Of a stretch of 64,000 nt of DNA, positions 56,037 through 64,000 are shown one piece after another; position 1 is the first letter of the stretch, and each line of letters begins with the position of its first letter. A program made the translations under genes and the position numbers. The notes beneath the pieces are model-generated. The model worked only from the letters and a program-made list of their open reading frames with translations, was not told the origin of the DNA and did no database searches. Origin of the DNA: Brucella pseudintermedia (GTDB lineage: Bacteria; Pseudomonadota; Alphaproteobacteria; Rhizobiales; Rhizobiaceae). The stretch lies in assembly GCF_008932435.1 (NCBI RefSeq), contig NZ_WBWE01000008.1, forward strand, positions 62,001 to 126,000, read 5' to 3'.

Positions 56037-57302
56037 TCAGGCGATGAAATCGCTCTGCGTGCCGTGTGCTTCAATGGCCTGCGCGAGGCGCTGCAGCGCA
56101 TGGACATAGGCCGCCGAGCGGACCGTCACCTTGTGCTCTCTCGCATGGTTCCAGATGGCGCGGCCTTCGCGTTCCATGATGGTCTTGAGGCGCTCATGGA
56201 TTTCCTCAAGCGTCCAGTAATAGCCCTGACGGTTCTGCACCCATTCGAAATAGGAAACCGTCACGCCGCCGGCATTGGCCAGAATATCCGGCAGAACGAC
56301 GATGCCCTTTTCTTCCAGTATCTTGTCGGCTTCCGGCGTAACGGGACCGTTTGCAAGCTCGACAATCAGCTTGGCCTTGATGGATGCCGCATTGTCCGCA
56401 TGGATCATGTTTTCCATGGCGCTCGGCACCAGAACATCGCATTCGGCGGCAAGCAGCTCATCGGCGGTGATCGCTTCATGGCCGTTGGCGCCGGCGGTCG
56501 AAACGACCGACTTGTTCTGTGCCTTCGCTTCCAGAAGCGCGTCGAGATCGAGGCCGTTTGCGCAGTAAACCGCGCCAGCCGAATCCGACACGGCGACGAT
56601 CTTGTGACCGTCGCTCGCCATCAGCTTGGCAATGAACTGGCCGGCATTGCCGAAACCCTGAACCGTGACGCGAAGCTGCGCGGCAAGGCCCAGATCCTGC
56701 GACAGGTGACGCACGAGATAGAAGCCGCCGCGCGCCGTCGCATCGTTGCGGCCGAGCGAGCCGCCGAGCGCCAGCGGCTTGCCGGTGATGACGGCGGGCG
56801 AGGACTGGCCGACGATCTGCGAATATTCATCCGCCATCCAGCCCATGATCATGGAATTGGTGTAGACGTCCGGTGCCGGAATGTCGCGGTCCGGGCCGAT
56901 AATGCCGGAGAAAGCCTGGATATAGGCGCGCGAAAGGCGCTCCAGCTCGGCCTTGGAAAGCTGGCGCGGGTCGACCTGGATAGCGCCCTTGCCGCCGCCA
57001 TAAGGCAGGTTCATCACGGCGCATTTGAAGGTCATCCAGAAGGCCAGCGTCTCGACTTCTTCGGCGGTTGATTCGGGATGGTAGCGGATGCCGCCCTTGG
57101 TCGGTCCGCGCGTGTCGTCATAGCGGCAGCGCCACGCAAGAAAGGATTTTCGCGAGCCGTCATCCATGCGAATCATCAGTCGCACTTTCATGGTCTCACG
57201 TGCATATTTCAGCTTCTCGATAACATCCGCATCGATGTTGATGTGGCTTGCCGCCTCATCCAGACGGACGAGTGCACTTTCGAGTAGATTCTCCTTAGTC
57301 AC
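56037..57302 (-). CDS. gdhA: Glutamate dehydrogenase (Glu/Leu/Phe/Val family)
   Basis: A 421-residue dehydrogenase that interconverts glutamate and 2-oxoglutarate plus ammonium. The N-terminal domain has GPTKGGIRYHP and the catalytic lysine region MNLPYGGGKGAI; PAPDVYTNSMIMGWM follows. The Rossmann domain begins near VTVQGFGNAGQFIAKL. The length and KGGIR pattern fit the hexameric 420-residue NAD-type group; NADP cannot be fully excluded. It is divergent from soxB, with a 19-bp palindrome in the gap. Confidence 0.92.
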   Translation of the reverse strand: MTKENLLESALVRLDEAASHINIDADVIEKLKYARETMKVRLMIRMDDGSRKSFLAWRCRYDDTRGPTKGGIRYHPESTAEEVETLAFWMTFKCAVMNLPYGGGKGAIQVDPRQLSKAELERLSRAYIQAFSGIIGPDRDIPAPDVYTNSMIMGWMADEYSQIVGQSSPAVITGKPLALGGSLGRNDATARGGFYLVRHLSQDLGLAAQLRVTVQGFGNAGQFIAKLMASDGHKIVAVSDSAGAVYCANGLDLDALLEAKAQNKSVVSTAGANGHEAITADELLAAECDVLVPSAMENMIHADNAASIKAKLIVELANGPVTPEADKILEEKGIVVLPDILANAGGVTVSYFEWVQNRQGYYWTLEEIHERLKTIMEREGRAIWNHAREHKVTVRSAAYVHALQRLAQAIEAHGTQSDFIA

Positions 57303-57642
57303 GGAATCACCTTTCTTGCGTTTCTTTTATTTTGGACGCGATTTTACGAAAGAATGCGTAGACCTTTGCGCAACAAAAGAAAAGGAAAAAGGACAATAAT
57401 GTTGTCCTATTTTACAGGGGGCATTTTTGAAACTGCTTTGCCGCGGCGTCACAGAACCCGGCTGGCGCCGCAGGCTCCGGATCAGGCGCGGGATGATGTC
57501 GCGAAATGGTGGCCATGTCGTATTTGTGGCGTCTTTTGACGCAAGCCTGCTGTCGGGTTGGAAACGGACACAATAGAAATATCATCAAAGGCTTCGCTTG
57601 TGCCGGAAGGGTGCTTGCGGCCCGCGAAACTGGTTGGTGTCC
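57303..57642. other. Divergent promoter region of gdh and sox
   Basis: 340 bases without a supported gene. The left half is A+T-rich and contains the palindrome at 57390-57408; the right half is G+C-rich with no recognisable signal. Confidence 0.5.
57390..57408. promoter_or_regulatory. Palindrome between gdh and soxB
   Basis: AGGACAA and TTGTCCT are perfect 7-bp arms around TAATG, 88 bases upstream of gdh and 235 bases upstream of soxB. The TTGT/ACAA character is common for GntR-family operators, but the regulator is unknown. Confidence 0.5.
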
Positions 57643-58896
57643 ATGTCCCGTTTTTCTGCAGCTTCGATTATCAAGAATGCGCTTTCCGGCAACAAGAACT
57701 GGAAGCCGCAATGGCCGAATGCCGAACCCAAGGCCGAATATGATGTGATCATTGTCGGCGCTGGCGGGCATGGTCTGGGGGCCGCCTATTATCTGGCCAA
57801 GGAACACGGCATCACCAATGTCGCGGTCATCGAAAAAGGCTGGCTCGGCGGCGGCAATACGGGCCGCAACACCACCATTATCCGCTCCAACTATCTCTAT
57901 GACGAGAGCGCGCATCTCTACGAACATGCGATGAAGCTGTGGGAGGGTCTGAGCCAGGACCTGAACTATAACGTCATGTTCTCGCAGCGCGGCGTCATGA
58001 TGCTGGCGCATACGGTGCATGACGTGCAGAGCTTCAAGCGCCATATTCACGCCAACCGCCTCAACGGCATCGACAATGAATGGCTGACCAAGGAGCAGGC
58101 GAAGGAATATTGCCCGCCGCTCGATATTTCGCCCAATGCCCGCTATCCGGTGGTGGGCGCCACCCTGCAGCGGCGCGGCGGCGTCGCCCGTCATGACGCG
58201 GTTGCCTGGGGCTATGCGCGCGGCGCGACCGAGCGCGGCGTCGATATCATCCAGAACTGCCCGGTCACGGCCATCCGCCGCGACGCGTCGGGCCGCGTCA
58301 CCGGCGTCGATACGCCACGCGGTTTCATCAAGGCCAAGAAAGTGGCGGTATCGGCTGCGGGCAGCACGTCGATTGTCATGGACACGGCAGGCGTTCGCAT
58401 GCCGCTTGAAAGCTTCCCGCTGCAGGCGCTGGTGTCCGAGCCGGTCAAGCCGATCTTCCCCTGCGTGGTCATGTCCAACACGGTGCACGCCTATATCAGC
58501 CAGTCCGACAAGGGCGAGCTGGTGATCGGCTCTGGCACCGACCAATATGTGTCCTACAGCCAGCGCGGCGGCCTGCCGCTGATCGAGCATACGCTTGCCG
58601 CCATCTGCGAAGTCTTCCCGATCTTCACCCGCATGAGGATGCTGCGCAAATGGGGCGGCATCGTCGATGTCACGCCGGATCGTTCGCCGATCATCGGCAA
58701 GACGCCGGTGCCGGGGCTTTATGTCAATTGCGGCTGGGGCACGGGCGGCTTCAAGGCGACGCCGGGTTCGGCGCATGTCTTCGCCCACACGATTGCCCGC
58801 GATGAGCCGCACTGGATCAATGCACCCTTCACGCTGGAACGCTTCACCACCGGTCGCCTGATCGATGAAGCCGCCGCCGCGGCGGTTGCGCATTAA
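57643..58896 (+). CDS. soxB: Sarcosine oxidase beta subunit
   Basis: A 417-residue subunit of heterotetrameric sarcosine oxidase, which demethylates sarcosine to glycine with oxygen and tetrahydrofolate. The FAD-binding start [20 protein letters not shown] lies near residue 33. H184 in [17 protein letters not shown] aligns with the histidine that carries covalent FMN in characterised enzymes. GGWGTGG-type ending [17 protein letters not shown] closes the DAO domain. The ATG at 57643 gives the family N-terminus [14 protein letters not shown]. It is the first gene of soxBDAG. Confidence 0.95.
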   Translation: MSRFSAASIIKNALSGNKNWKPQWPNAEPKAEYDVIIVGAGGHGLGAAYYLAKEHGITNVAVIEKGWLGGGNTGRNTTIIRSNYLYDESAHLYEHAMKLWEGLSQDLNYNVMFSQRGVMMLAHTVHDVQSFKRHIHANRLNGIDNEWLTKEQAKEYCPPLDISPNARYPVVGATLQRRGGVARHDAVAWGYARGATERGVDIIQNCPVTAIRRDASGRVTGVDTPRGFIKAKKVAVSAAGSTSIVMDTAGVRMPLESFPLQALVSEPVKPIFPCVVMSNTVHAYISQSDKGELVIGSGTDQYVSYSQRGGLPLIEHTLAAICEVFPIFTRMRMLRKWGGIVDVTPDRSPIIGKTPVPGLYVNCGWGTGGFKATPGSAHVFAHTIARDEPHWINAPFTLERFTTGRLIDEAAAAAVAH

Positions 58897-58916
58897 AGAG
58901 TAAGGGAACCACACAC

Positions 58917-59222
58917 ATGCTTCTTATCCGTTGCCCTTATTGCGAGATGGAACGCCCGGAGCTGGAATTTGCCTATGCGGGCGAAGCGCATATTGCGCGC
59001 CCTGCCGACCCGTCACAGCTTTCCGATGATGAATGGCGCGATTTCCTGTTCACGCGCTCCAATCCACGCGGCACCCATTTTGAGCGCTGGCGGCATATCA
59101 ATGGCTGCGGCCGCTTCTTCAATGCGGTGCGCGACACGGTGAGCGACAAGTTCGCGATGACCTACAAGGCCGGTGAACCCCGTCCTGCTTTGGCAGAAAC
59201 TCCGGCTGCGGAGACGAAATAA
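58917..59222 (+). CDS. soxD: Sarcosine oxidase delta subunit
   Basis: A 101-residue subunit with the zinc-binding pattern CPYCEMERPELEF, then a His (EAHIARP) and a later Cys (INGCGRFF). The motif FLFTRSNPRGTHFERWRH is diagnostic of the family. It lies 20 bases after soxB, and its stop overlaps the soxA start by one base (TAATG). Confidence 0.95.
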   Translation: MLLIRCPYCEMERPELEFAYAGEAHIARPADPSQLSDDEWRDFLFTRSNPRGTHFERWRHINGCGRFFNAVRDTVSDKFAMTYKAGEPRPALAETPAAETK

Positions 59223-62200
59223 TGACCGATATGCGCATTCACAACAAAGGCCGCGTCAACAAGGCCAAGTCCGTGCGGTTCACCTTCAACGGCAAGGCCT
59301 ATTCCGGCTTTGAAGGCGATACGCTCGCTTCCGCGCTTCTGGCCAACGGCGAGCATCTGGCCGGTCGTTCGTTCAAATATCACCGTCCGCGCGGCATTCT
59401 TTCCGCCGGTTCCGAAGAGCCGAATGCGCTGATGGGCGTTTCACGCGGGCCGGGCCGTTTCGAGCCGAACACCCGCGCCACGGTGCTGGAACTCTATGAC
59501 GGCCTGAAAGCCGAAACCCAGAACCACTGGCCGTCGCTGAAGCACGATGTCGGCGCGATCAATGATGCGTTCTACATGTTCTTCTCGGCAGGCTTTTACT
59601 ACAAGACATTCATGTGGCCGAAGAGCTTCTGGAACAAGGTCTATGAGCCTTTCATCCGGGGTGCTGCCGGTCTTGGCAAATCGCCCTCCGAGCCCGATCC
59701 GGACACTTATGCCAGCCGCTATGCCTATTGCGACGTGCTGGTTGCCGGTGGCGGGCCTGCCGGTCTTGCCGCAGCACTTGAGGCCGCGAAAAGCGGTGCG
59801 AAAGTGATCATCTGCGACGAGCAGGCGGAAATGGGCGGCTCGCTTCTCTCCGAGCCGGAGCCGGTCATCAATGGTCGCGCAAGCTGGGACTGGCTCAGCG
59901 AAACCGTTGCTGCGCTCAAGGCCAATCCGAACGTCACGCTTTTGCCGCGCACCACGGCCATCGGCTATTACCATCAGAACATGGTCGGCCTTTGCGAGCG
60001 CCTGACCGACCATCAGGCCAAGCCCGCCTCCAACGCGCCGCGTGAACGCATGTGGCGCGTGCGCGCCAAGCAGGTGGTGTTGGCGCAGGGCGCGATTGAA
60101 AAGCCGCTGGTCTTTGCAGGCAATGACCGTCCGGGCGTGATGCTGGCCTCCGCCGCGCGAACCTATCTCAACCGCTATGGGGTCAAGGTCGGCAATCAGG
60201 CTGTCGTCGTCACCTCGCATGACAGCGCATGGCTTGCCGCTTTCGATCTCGCGGTCGCAGGCGTCAAGGTTCCGGCCATCATCGATGTGCGTTCAAGCGT
60301 TGCCGACAGCCTCCTCAACCGCGCAAAAATGCTCGGCATCGAGATACTCACCGGCTGGACTGTGACGGACACAGGCGGACGCCATCGCGTTTCGTCCGTG
60401 CGCGCCAATCCGGTTTCCAATGGCAAAGTTGGTGCCGCGCGCACGATTGCCTGCGACGTATTGCTGATGTCCGGCGGCTGGAATCCGAGCGTGCATCTGT
60501 TCTCGCACACGAAAGGCTCGCTGGTCTGGGATGAGACTCGCCAGATTTATCTGCCGGGCGAACGCACCGAGGAAAGCCGCTGTGCCGGTGCGGGCAATGG
60601 CAATTTCGACCTTGCTTCCGCGCTTCGCGAAGGCGCGGAAGCGGGTGCCGCCGCCGCCCGCGATGCGGGCCACAAGGCGAAGGCCGCCGATTATGCCGTG
60701 GCCGGTGATTTCATCTGCGATGGCATAAGCTGCCGCGAACTGCCGACGGATCGCGATCCGGGCAAGGCCAAGGCTTTCATCGATTTCCAGAACGATGTGA
60801 CCGCCAAGGATATTCGTCTGGCCGTGCGTGAGGGCTTCCACTCCATCGAGCACGTCAAGCGCTATACCACCAACGGCATGGCGACCGATCAGGGCAAGAC
60901 GTCCAACATCAACGGTCTGGCTGTTGCCGCCGATGCGCTCAAGCGCCCGACGCCGCAGGTTGGCCTCACCACCTTCCGCCCGCCTTATACGCCGACGACC
61001 TTCGGTGCGTTCTGCGGCTATAATCGCGGAAAACTGTTCGATGTGACGCGCAAGACGCCAATCGATAGCTGGGCCGAACAGCATGGCGCGGCTTTCGAGC
61101 CGGTCTCGCTGTGGCGGCGCGCATGGTACTTCCCGAAAGCGGGTGAAGACATGCATCAGGCCGTGGCGCGCGAATGCAAGGCGACCCGCCAGTCGCTCGG
61201 CATGTTCGACGCTTCCACCCTTGGCAAGATCGAAGTGGTTGGCCCGGATGCAGCGGAATTCATGAACCGCATGTACACCAATCCATGGACCAAGCTTGGC
61301 GTGGGGCGCTGCCGCTATGGCCTGCTGCTCGGTGAGGACGGCTTCATCCGCGATGACGGTGTTGTCGGGCGTCTGACGCAGGATCGCTTCCATGTGACGA
61401 CCACGACCGGCGGTGCCGCACGCGTTCTCAACATGATGGAAGACTATCTCCAGACCGAATGGCCGGAGCTGAAAGTCTCGCTCACCTCCACCACCGAACA
61501 GTGGGCCGTGGTGGCGATCAACGGTCCGAATGCGCGCAAGCTCATCGAGCCGATGGTCGAGGGCCTGGACATTTCGGACGAAGCCTTCCCGCATATGTCG
61601 GTCGCCGAATGCACATTCCTCGGTGTGCCTGCGCGTCTGTTCCGCATGAGCTTCACGGGCGAGCTGGGCTATGAAATCAACGTGCCTGCCCGTTACGGCC
61701 TGTCGCTGTGGAAGGCGCTTTATGAGGCCGGCCAGCAATATGACATCACGCCTTACGGCACCGAAACCATGCACGTTCTGCGTGCCGAAAAAGGCTATAT
61801 CATTGTCGGTCAGGATACGGATGGCACCGTGACGCCGGATGATGCAAGCCTTGGCTGGGCCATCGGCAAGCAGAAGCCCGATTTCGTCGGCAAGCGCTCG
61901 CTGTCGCGCCCCGACATGCTGAAAAAGGACCGCAAGCATCTGGTTGGCCTGCTGACCAGAGACCCGAAGCTGGTTCTGGAAGAAGGCGCGCAGATTGTCG
62001 CCGATCCGAAACAGCCGCTGCCCATGACCATGCTCGGTCATGTCACCTCGTCCTATTGGAGCGAAACGCTTGGCCGCTCCATCGCCATGGCGCTGGTGTC
62101 AGGCGGCAAGGATCGCATGGGTGAAACGCTCTATATGCCGATGCCGGATGGCAGCGTGCATGAAGCCACCGTGTCGGGCATGGTCTTCTATGATCCCGAA

Positions 62201-62227
62201 GGCAAGAAGTTGAATGGCAACGGATAA
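59222..62227 (+). CDS. soxA: Sarcosine oxidase alpha subunit
   Basis: A 1001-residue subunit. The N-terminus (about 15-110) is a 2Fe-2S-like fold, SFKYHRPRGILSAGSEEPNAL, usually without a cluster in this family. Next comes an NAD-binding oxidoreductase domain with VLVAGGGPAGLAAALEAA near 177 and the QGAIEKPLVFAGNDRPGVMLASAA segment. From about 610 a GcvT-like folate-binding domain follows, with GELGYEINVPA and HVLRAEKGYIIVGQDTDGT. Length and domain order are normal. The soxG gene starts 10 bases later. Confidence 0.96.
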   Translation: MTDMRIHNKGRVNKAKSVRFTFNGKAYSGFEGDTLASALLANGEHLAGRSFKYHRPRGILSAGSEEPNALMGVSRGPGRFEPNTRATVLELYDGLKAETQNHWPSLKHDVGAINDAFYMFFSAGFYYKTFMWPKSFWNKVYEPFIRGAAGLGKSPSEPDPDTYASRYAYCDVLVAGGGPAGLAAALEAAKSGAKVIICDEQAEMGGSLLSEPEPVINGRASWDWLSETVAALKANPNVTLLPRTTAIGYYHQNMVGLCERLTDHQAKPASNAPRERMWRVRAKQVVLAQGAIEKPLVFAGNDRPGVMLASAARTYLNRYGVKVGNQAVVVTSHDSAWLAAFDLAVAGVKVPAIIDVRSSVADSLLNRAKMLGIEILTGWTVTDTGGRHRVSSVRANPVSNGKVGAARTIACDVLLMSGGWNPSVHLFSHTKGSLVWDETRQIYLPGERTEESRCAGAGNGNFDLASALREGAEAGAAAARDAGHKAKAADYAVAGDFICDGISCRELPTDRDPGKAKAFIDFQNDVTAKDIRLAVREGFHSIEHVKRYTTNGMATDQGKTSNINGLAVAADALKRPTPQVGLTTFRPPYTPTTFGAFCGYNRGKLFDVTRKTPIDSWAEQHGAAFEPVSLWRRAWYFPKAGEDMHQAVARECKATRQSLGMFDASTLGKIEVVGPDAAEFMNRMYTNPWTKLGVGRCRYGLLLGEDGFIRDDGVVGRLTQDRFHVTTTTGGAARVLNMMEDYLQTEWPELKVSLTSTTEQWAVVAINGPNARKLIEPMVEGLDISDEAFPHMSVAECTFLGVPARLFRMSFTGELGYEINVPARYGLSLWKALYEAGQQYDITPYGTETMHVLRAEKGYIIVGQDTDGTVTPDDASLGWAIGKQKPDFVGKRSLSRPDMLKKDRKHLVGLLTRDPKLVLEEGAQIVADPKQPLPMTMLGHVTSSYWSETLGRSIAMALVSGGKDRMGETLYMPMPDGSVHEATVSGMVFYDPEGKKLNGNG

Positions 62228-62237
62228 GGATCGAACC

Positions 62238-62792
62238 ATGCTCGTTGAAACCAAACCTTATTCGAACCGCAAGGTGGTCATTCCCGGCCGTCTGGAAATC
62301 CACGCAGCCGATGATGCGGCTCGCTTTATCCTGCGCATTGCCCCGGCAAAACTGCCGCTGGCTGAAAAGGCGCTGGGTGCAAAAATCCCCGCCAAGATCG
62401 GCGATCTTGTCCGCACCGGCGATATCGCCGTTGCCTGTATCGGACCGGACGAATGGTATATCTGGGCGGATGAGAGCAAGGGGACGGCCATTGTTGCGGC
62501 TTTCGCCAAGCTTTATGAAAGTGAGCCGCACAGCCTGACGGAAGTGAGCCATCGCGAGACGGGCATCGACATTACAGGCCCCAAGGCCGAATGGCTGCTC
62601 AATGCCGCATCGCCGCTCAATCTGGCTGAAATGCAGGCGCCGGGCGCGGCCCGCACCATCTTCGACCATGCCCAGATCATCCTGCTGAAATGGGATGCGG
62701 ATCATTACCGTATCGAAGTGTGGAACTCATTCGCCGATCATGTCTGGACCTTGCTGGAACTGGCCAGCAACGAGGTCGAACTCGCAATCTGA
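62238..62792 (+). CDS. soxG: Sarcosine oxidase gamma subunit
   Basis: A 184-residue subunit of the GcvT-related SoxG family with the GPDEWYIWAD and ITGPKAEWLLNAASPLNL segments. It completes the tetramer encoded by soxBDAG. The ATG at 62238 with AAGGAT upstream is preferred; an ATG at 62214 inside soxA would add eight residues. A strong terminator follows 3 bases after the stop. Neighbouring one-carbon genes such as purU or folD, often linked, are not in the window. Confidence 0.93.
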   Translation: MLVETKPYSNRKVVIPGRLEIHAADDAARFILRIAPAKLPLAEKALGAKIPAKIGDLVRTGDIAVACIGPDEWYIWADESKGTAIVAAFAKLYESEPHSLTEVSHRETGIDITGPKAEWLLNAASPLNLAEMQAPGAARTIFDHAQIILLKWDADHYRIEVWNSFADHVWTLLELASNEVELAI

Positions 62793-62796
62793 TCGA

Positions 62797-62826
62797 AAAA
62801 ACGCCGCCCGACCGGGCGGCGTTTTT
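62797..62826 (+). terminator. Terminator of the sox operon
   Basis: AAAAACGCCGCCC and GGGCGGCGTTTTT form a 13-bp stem with loop GACC and a T-run. Confidence 0.92.
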
Positions 62827-62863
62827 GCGTTATGCGACTTCTCCTTCCCTCACCATGAGGGCC

Positions 62864-63712
62864 CTAAAGCTTCCAGAGACGCGTTGCATTCCCGGACAAG
62901 AGGCGGGCTTTTTCGTCATTGCTGCATCCTTCGAGAAGCGCGTGGGTGGTGGCAACCCATGTCGAAAGCCCGGCATCGACATTGCTCGCTAGTGTACAGA
63001 CCGGCCAGTCGCTTCCCCAGACAACACGGTCCCAGCCGAACGACTGGATAACATGTTCGACATAGGGGCGGACGGTATCGACGGTCCAGTTTGCCGCGTC
63101 TGCATAGGCGACCACGCCGGAAATCTTGGCGACCACATTTTCGCGTTGCGAAATCGTGGCAATGCCCTTCTGCCAGCTTTCCAGCGCGCCTGATTTGATG
63201 TCCGGCACGCCGCAGTGATCGAGCACGAATTGCACGCCGGGCGCGAGGTCGGCGAGCGCCAGCACCTTGTCGATCTGATGCGGCAATGTGCAGAGATCGA
63301 AGGTCAGGCCGGTGCCTTCCAGCCGCTTGATATTCTCGCGGAAAAGGGCGCCCTCGGAAACATCGTCCGGCACCACATGCAGCACGCGGCGAAAGCCCTT
63401 GATGAAGGGATTGCCGCGGCTCTGTTCGAGATATTCGGCAAAGCCCGGTGCTTCCGGGCGGCAGGAGGCGATTGCGCCCTTGATGAAGCCGCCCGAGTGT
63501 CCGGAAATCTCCTGAATATGGTCCGTTTCAGACTGAATGGCGTCGGCTGCCACATCCACTTCCATATGCAGCGCCGCCGCGATGCCGCAGCGCTCTGCCT
63601 GCATCCGATAGGTCTCGAACAGAAAGTCGCGGTTGAGCGCCGGAACGCCGTCCAGCCATGGATAATTCAACGCGCCTTTGTCGATCAGATGCAGATGGGT
63701 ATCGATAATCAT
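62864..63712 (-). CDS. Amidohydrolase-2 family protein, sugar-lactonase-like
   Basis: A 282-residue TIM-barrel hydrolase (PF04909). It begins MIIDTHLHLID with the metal-binding HxH, continues through GFRRVLHVVPDD and VLDHCGVPDI, and ends with VWGSDWPVC, where the Asp completes the site. This pattern fits the L-fuconolactonase/L-rhamnono-lactonase group (COG3618), which opens sugar-acid lactones; the substrate is unknown. GGAGGAGGACG lies upstream of the ATG at 63712. The next gene in the same direction is an IclR regulator, a frequent partner in sugar-acid catabolism. Confidence 0.82.
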   Translation of the reverse strand: MIIDTHLHLIDKGALNYPWLDGVPALNRDFLFETYRMQAERCGIAAALHMEVDVAADAIQSETDHIQEISGHSGGFIKGAIASCRPEAPGFAEYLEQSRGNPFIKGFRRVLHVVPDDVSEGALFRENIKRLEGTGLTFDLCTLPHQIDKVLALADLAPGVQFVLDHCGVPDIKSGALESWQKGIATISQRENVVAKISGVVAYADAANWTVDTVRPYVEHVIQSFGWDRVVWGSDWPVCTLASNVDAGLSTWVATTHALLEGCSNDEKARLLSGNATRLWKL

Positions 63713-63782
63713 GAAAAACGTCCTCCTCCCGCATAGTTTCAAAAAAGAAGAGAGTTTTCAAATAAGAATTACTGGCAATCCG

Positions 63783-64000
63783 CTACTCCATGGCTCCGAT
63801 ATCGGAGCCGACCAGTTTTGACAGGTCCTTGACCGTCTTTTGCAGCAGGCCGATGGTCTGCGTAATGTCGGGGGCGGAAGCCGAGTTGACGAGCGTCACA
63901 TAGGGGCAGGTCAGCGAGGCTATGCAGGTGCCGTCCGGGCCGAGAATGGGCGCGGAAAGGTTATAGACGCCTGCCACCTGCGCGCTCGGCATCATTTCAT
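63783..64000 (-). CDS. IclR-family regulator, C-terminal part
   Basis: The gene runs off the window on its 5' side; about 72 codons of its C-terminus are visible. The segment VAGVYNLSAPILGPDGTCIASL followed by TCPYV matches the end of the IclR effector-binding domain, where AxS.P(I/V).G.DG is conserved. The final helix carries TIGLLQKTVKDLSKLVG. It is immediately upstream of the amidohydrolase gene in the same direction and probably regulates it. The DNA-binding part is not in view. Confidence 0.78.
   Translation of the reverse strand, partial: EMMPSAQVAGVYNLSAPILGPDGTCIASLTCPYVTLVNSASAPDITQTIGLLQKTVKDLSKLVGSDIGAME

Noticed and set aside
60293-62041. 582-codon open frame opposite soxA
   Set aside because: Antisense shadow of an intact subunit gene; no ribosome site and no family resemblance.

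Overview
The window looks like a chromosomal stretch of an alphaproteobacterium of the order Rhizobiales, most probably Brucella in the broad sense (including former Ochrobactrum). The grounds are the gene order metH, a short LuxR regulator resembling BlxR/BabR, aminotransferase, cysD-cysNC-cysQ; a BA14K-like secreted protein whose C-terminus matches the Brucella 14-kDa immunoreactive family; fused CysNC; heterotetrameric sarcosine oxidase; and a dispersed repeat of a type common in Rhizobiales. The species call comes from recognition, not from a database search. I saw no insertion sequence, prophage, CRISPR array or plasmid gene; this is mostly ordinary core and metabolic genome.

Layout. 1-1.1 kb: end of assimilatory sulfate reduction (cysH end, a DUF934 protein) and a Dabb protein. 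1.1-2.6 kb: Ogt-type DNA repair methyltransferase, a small membrane protein and a BA14K-like protein. 2.9-6.7 kb: cobalamin-dependent methionine synthase. 7.2-13.4 kb: BlxR-like regulator, class III aminotransferase, then sulfate activation (cysD, cysNC, cysQ). 13.5 kb: tRNA-Pro(CGG). 13.7-15.7 kb: a Crp/Fnr regulator and an orphan LuxR protein with a degenerate receiver. 15.8-18.2 kb: glpR-glpD. 18.3-22.6 kb: a probable alcohol/acetaldehyde oxidation module (AcoR-like regulator, aldehyde dehydrogenase, alcohol dehydrogenase, DUF779). 22.7-29.6 kb: LacI regulator, LtaS-like phosphotransferase, ABC exporter, semialdehyde dehydrogenase. 29.7-35.8 kb: an eight-gene thiamine operon (thiD-O-S-G-E-Y-tenA-thiX) behind a TPP riboswitch. 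36-41.3 kb: a c-di-GMP enzyme, the copper ATPase CopA and an A+T-rich orphan gene. 41.5-48.8 kb: a ketose (probably D-tagatose) uptake and catabolism locus with a divergent LacI regulator. 49-52 kb: PQQ glucose dehydrogenase and the copper regulator CueR. 52-56 kb: a YehZYXW/OsmU-type osmoprotectant ABC transporter. 56-64 kb: glutamate dehydrogenase divergent from soxBDAG, then an amidohydrolase and the end of an IclR regulator.

How the parts fit. Sulfate reduction, methionine synthase and CysQ form a sulfur block. Sarcosine oxidase feeds one-carbon units and glycine, which the glycine oxidase ThiO can use for thiazole synthesis. CopA carries a textbook MerR-family promoter, while its likely regulator CueR sits 13 kb away. 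The most useful non-coding signals are the TPP riboswitch, a triple Pho-box-like repeat before the LtaS-like gene, phased TTTCG repeats between glpR and glpD, a palindrome before the aldehyde dehydrogenase, a palindrome before metH, a palindrome between gdh and soxB, and a hairpin plus three tandem 10-bp repeats in the leader of the glucose dehydrogenase. No clearly new defence or mobile system was found. The most interesting hypotheses are a reassigned PF08013 epimerase in the ketose locus, a thiamine-precursor transporter without its ATPase gene, and a reverse-oriented Pho-box array.
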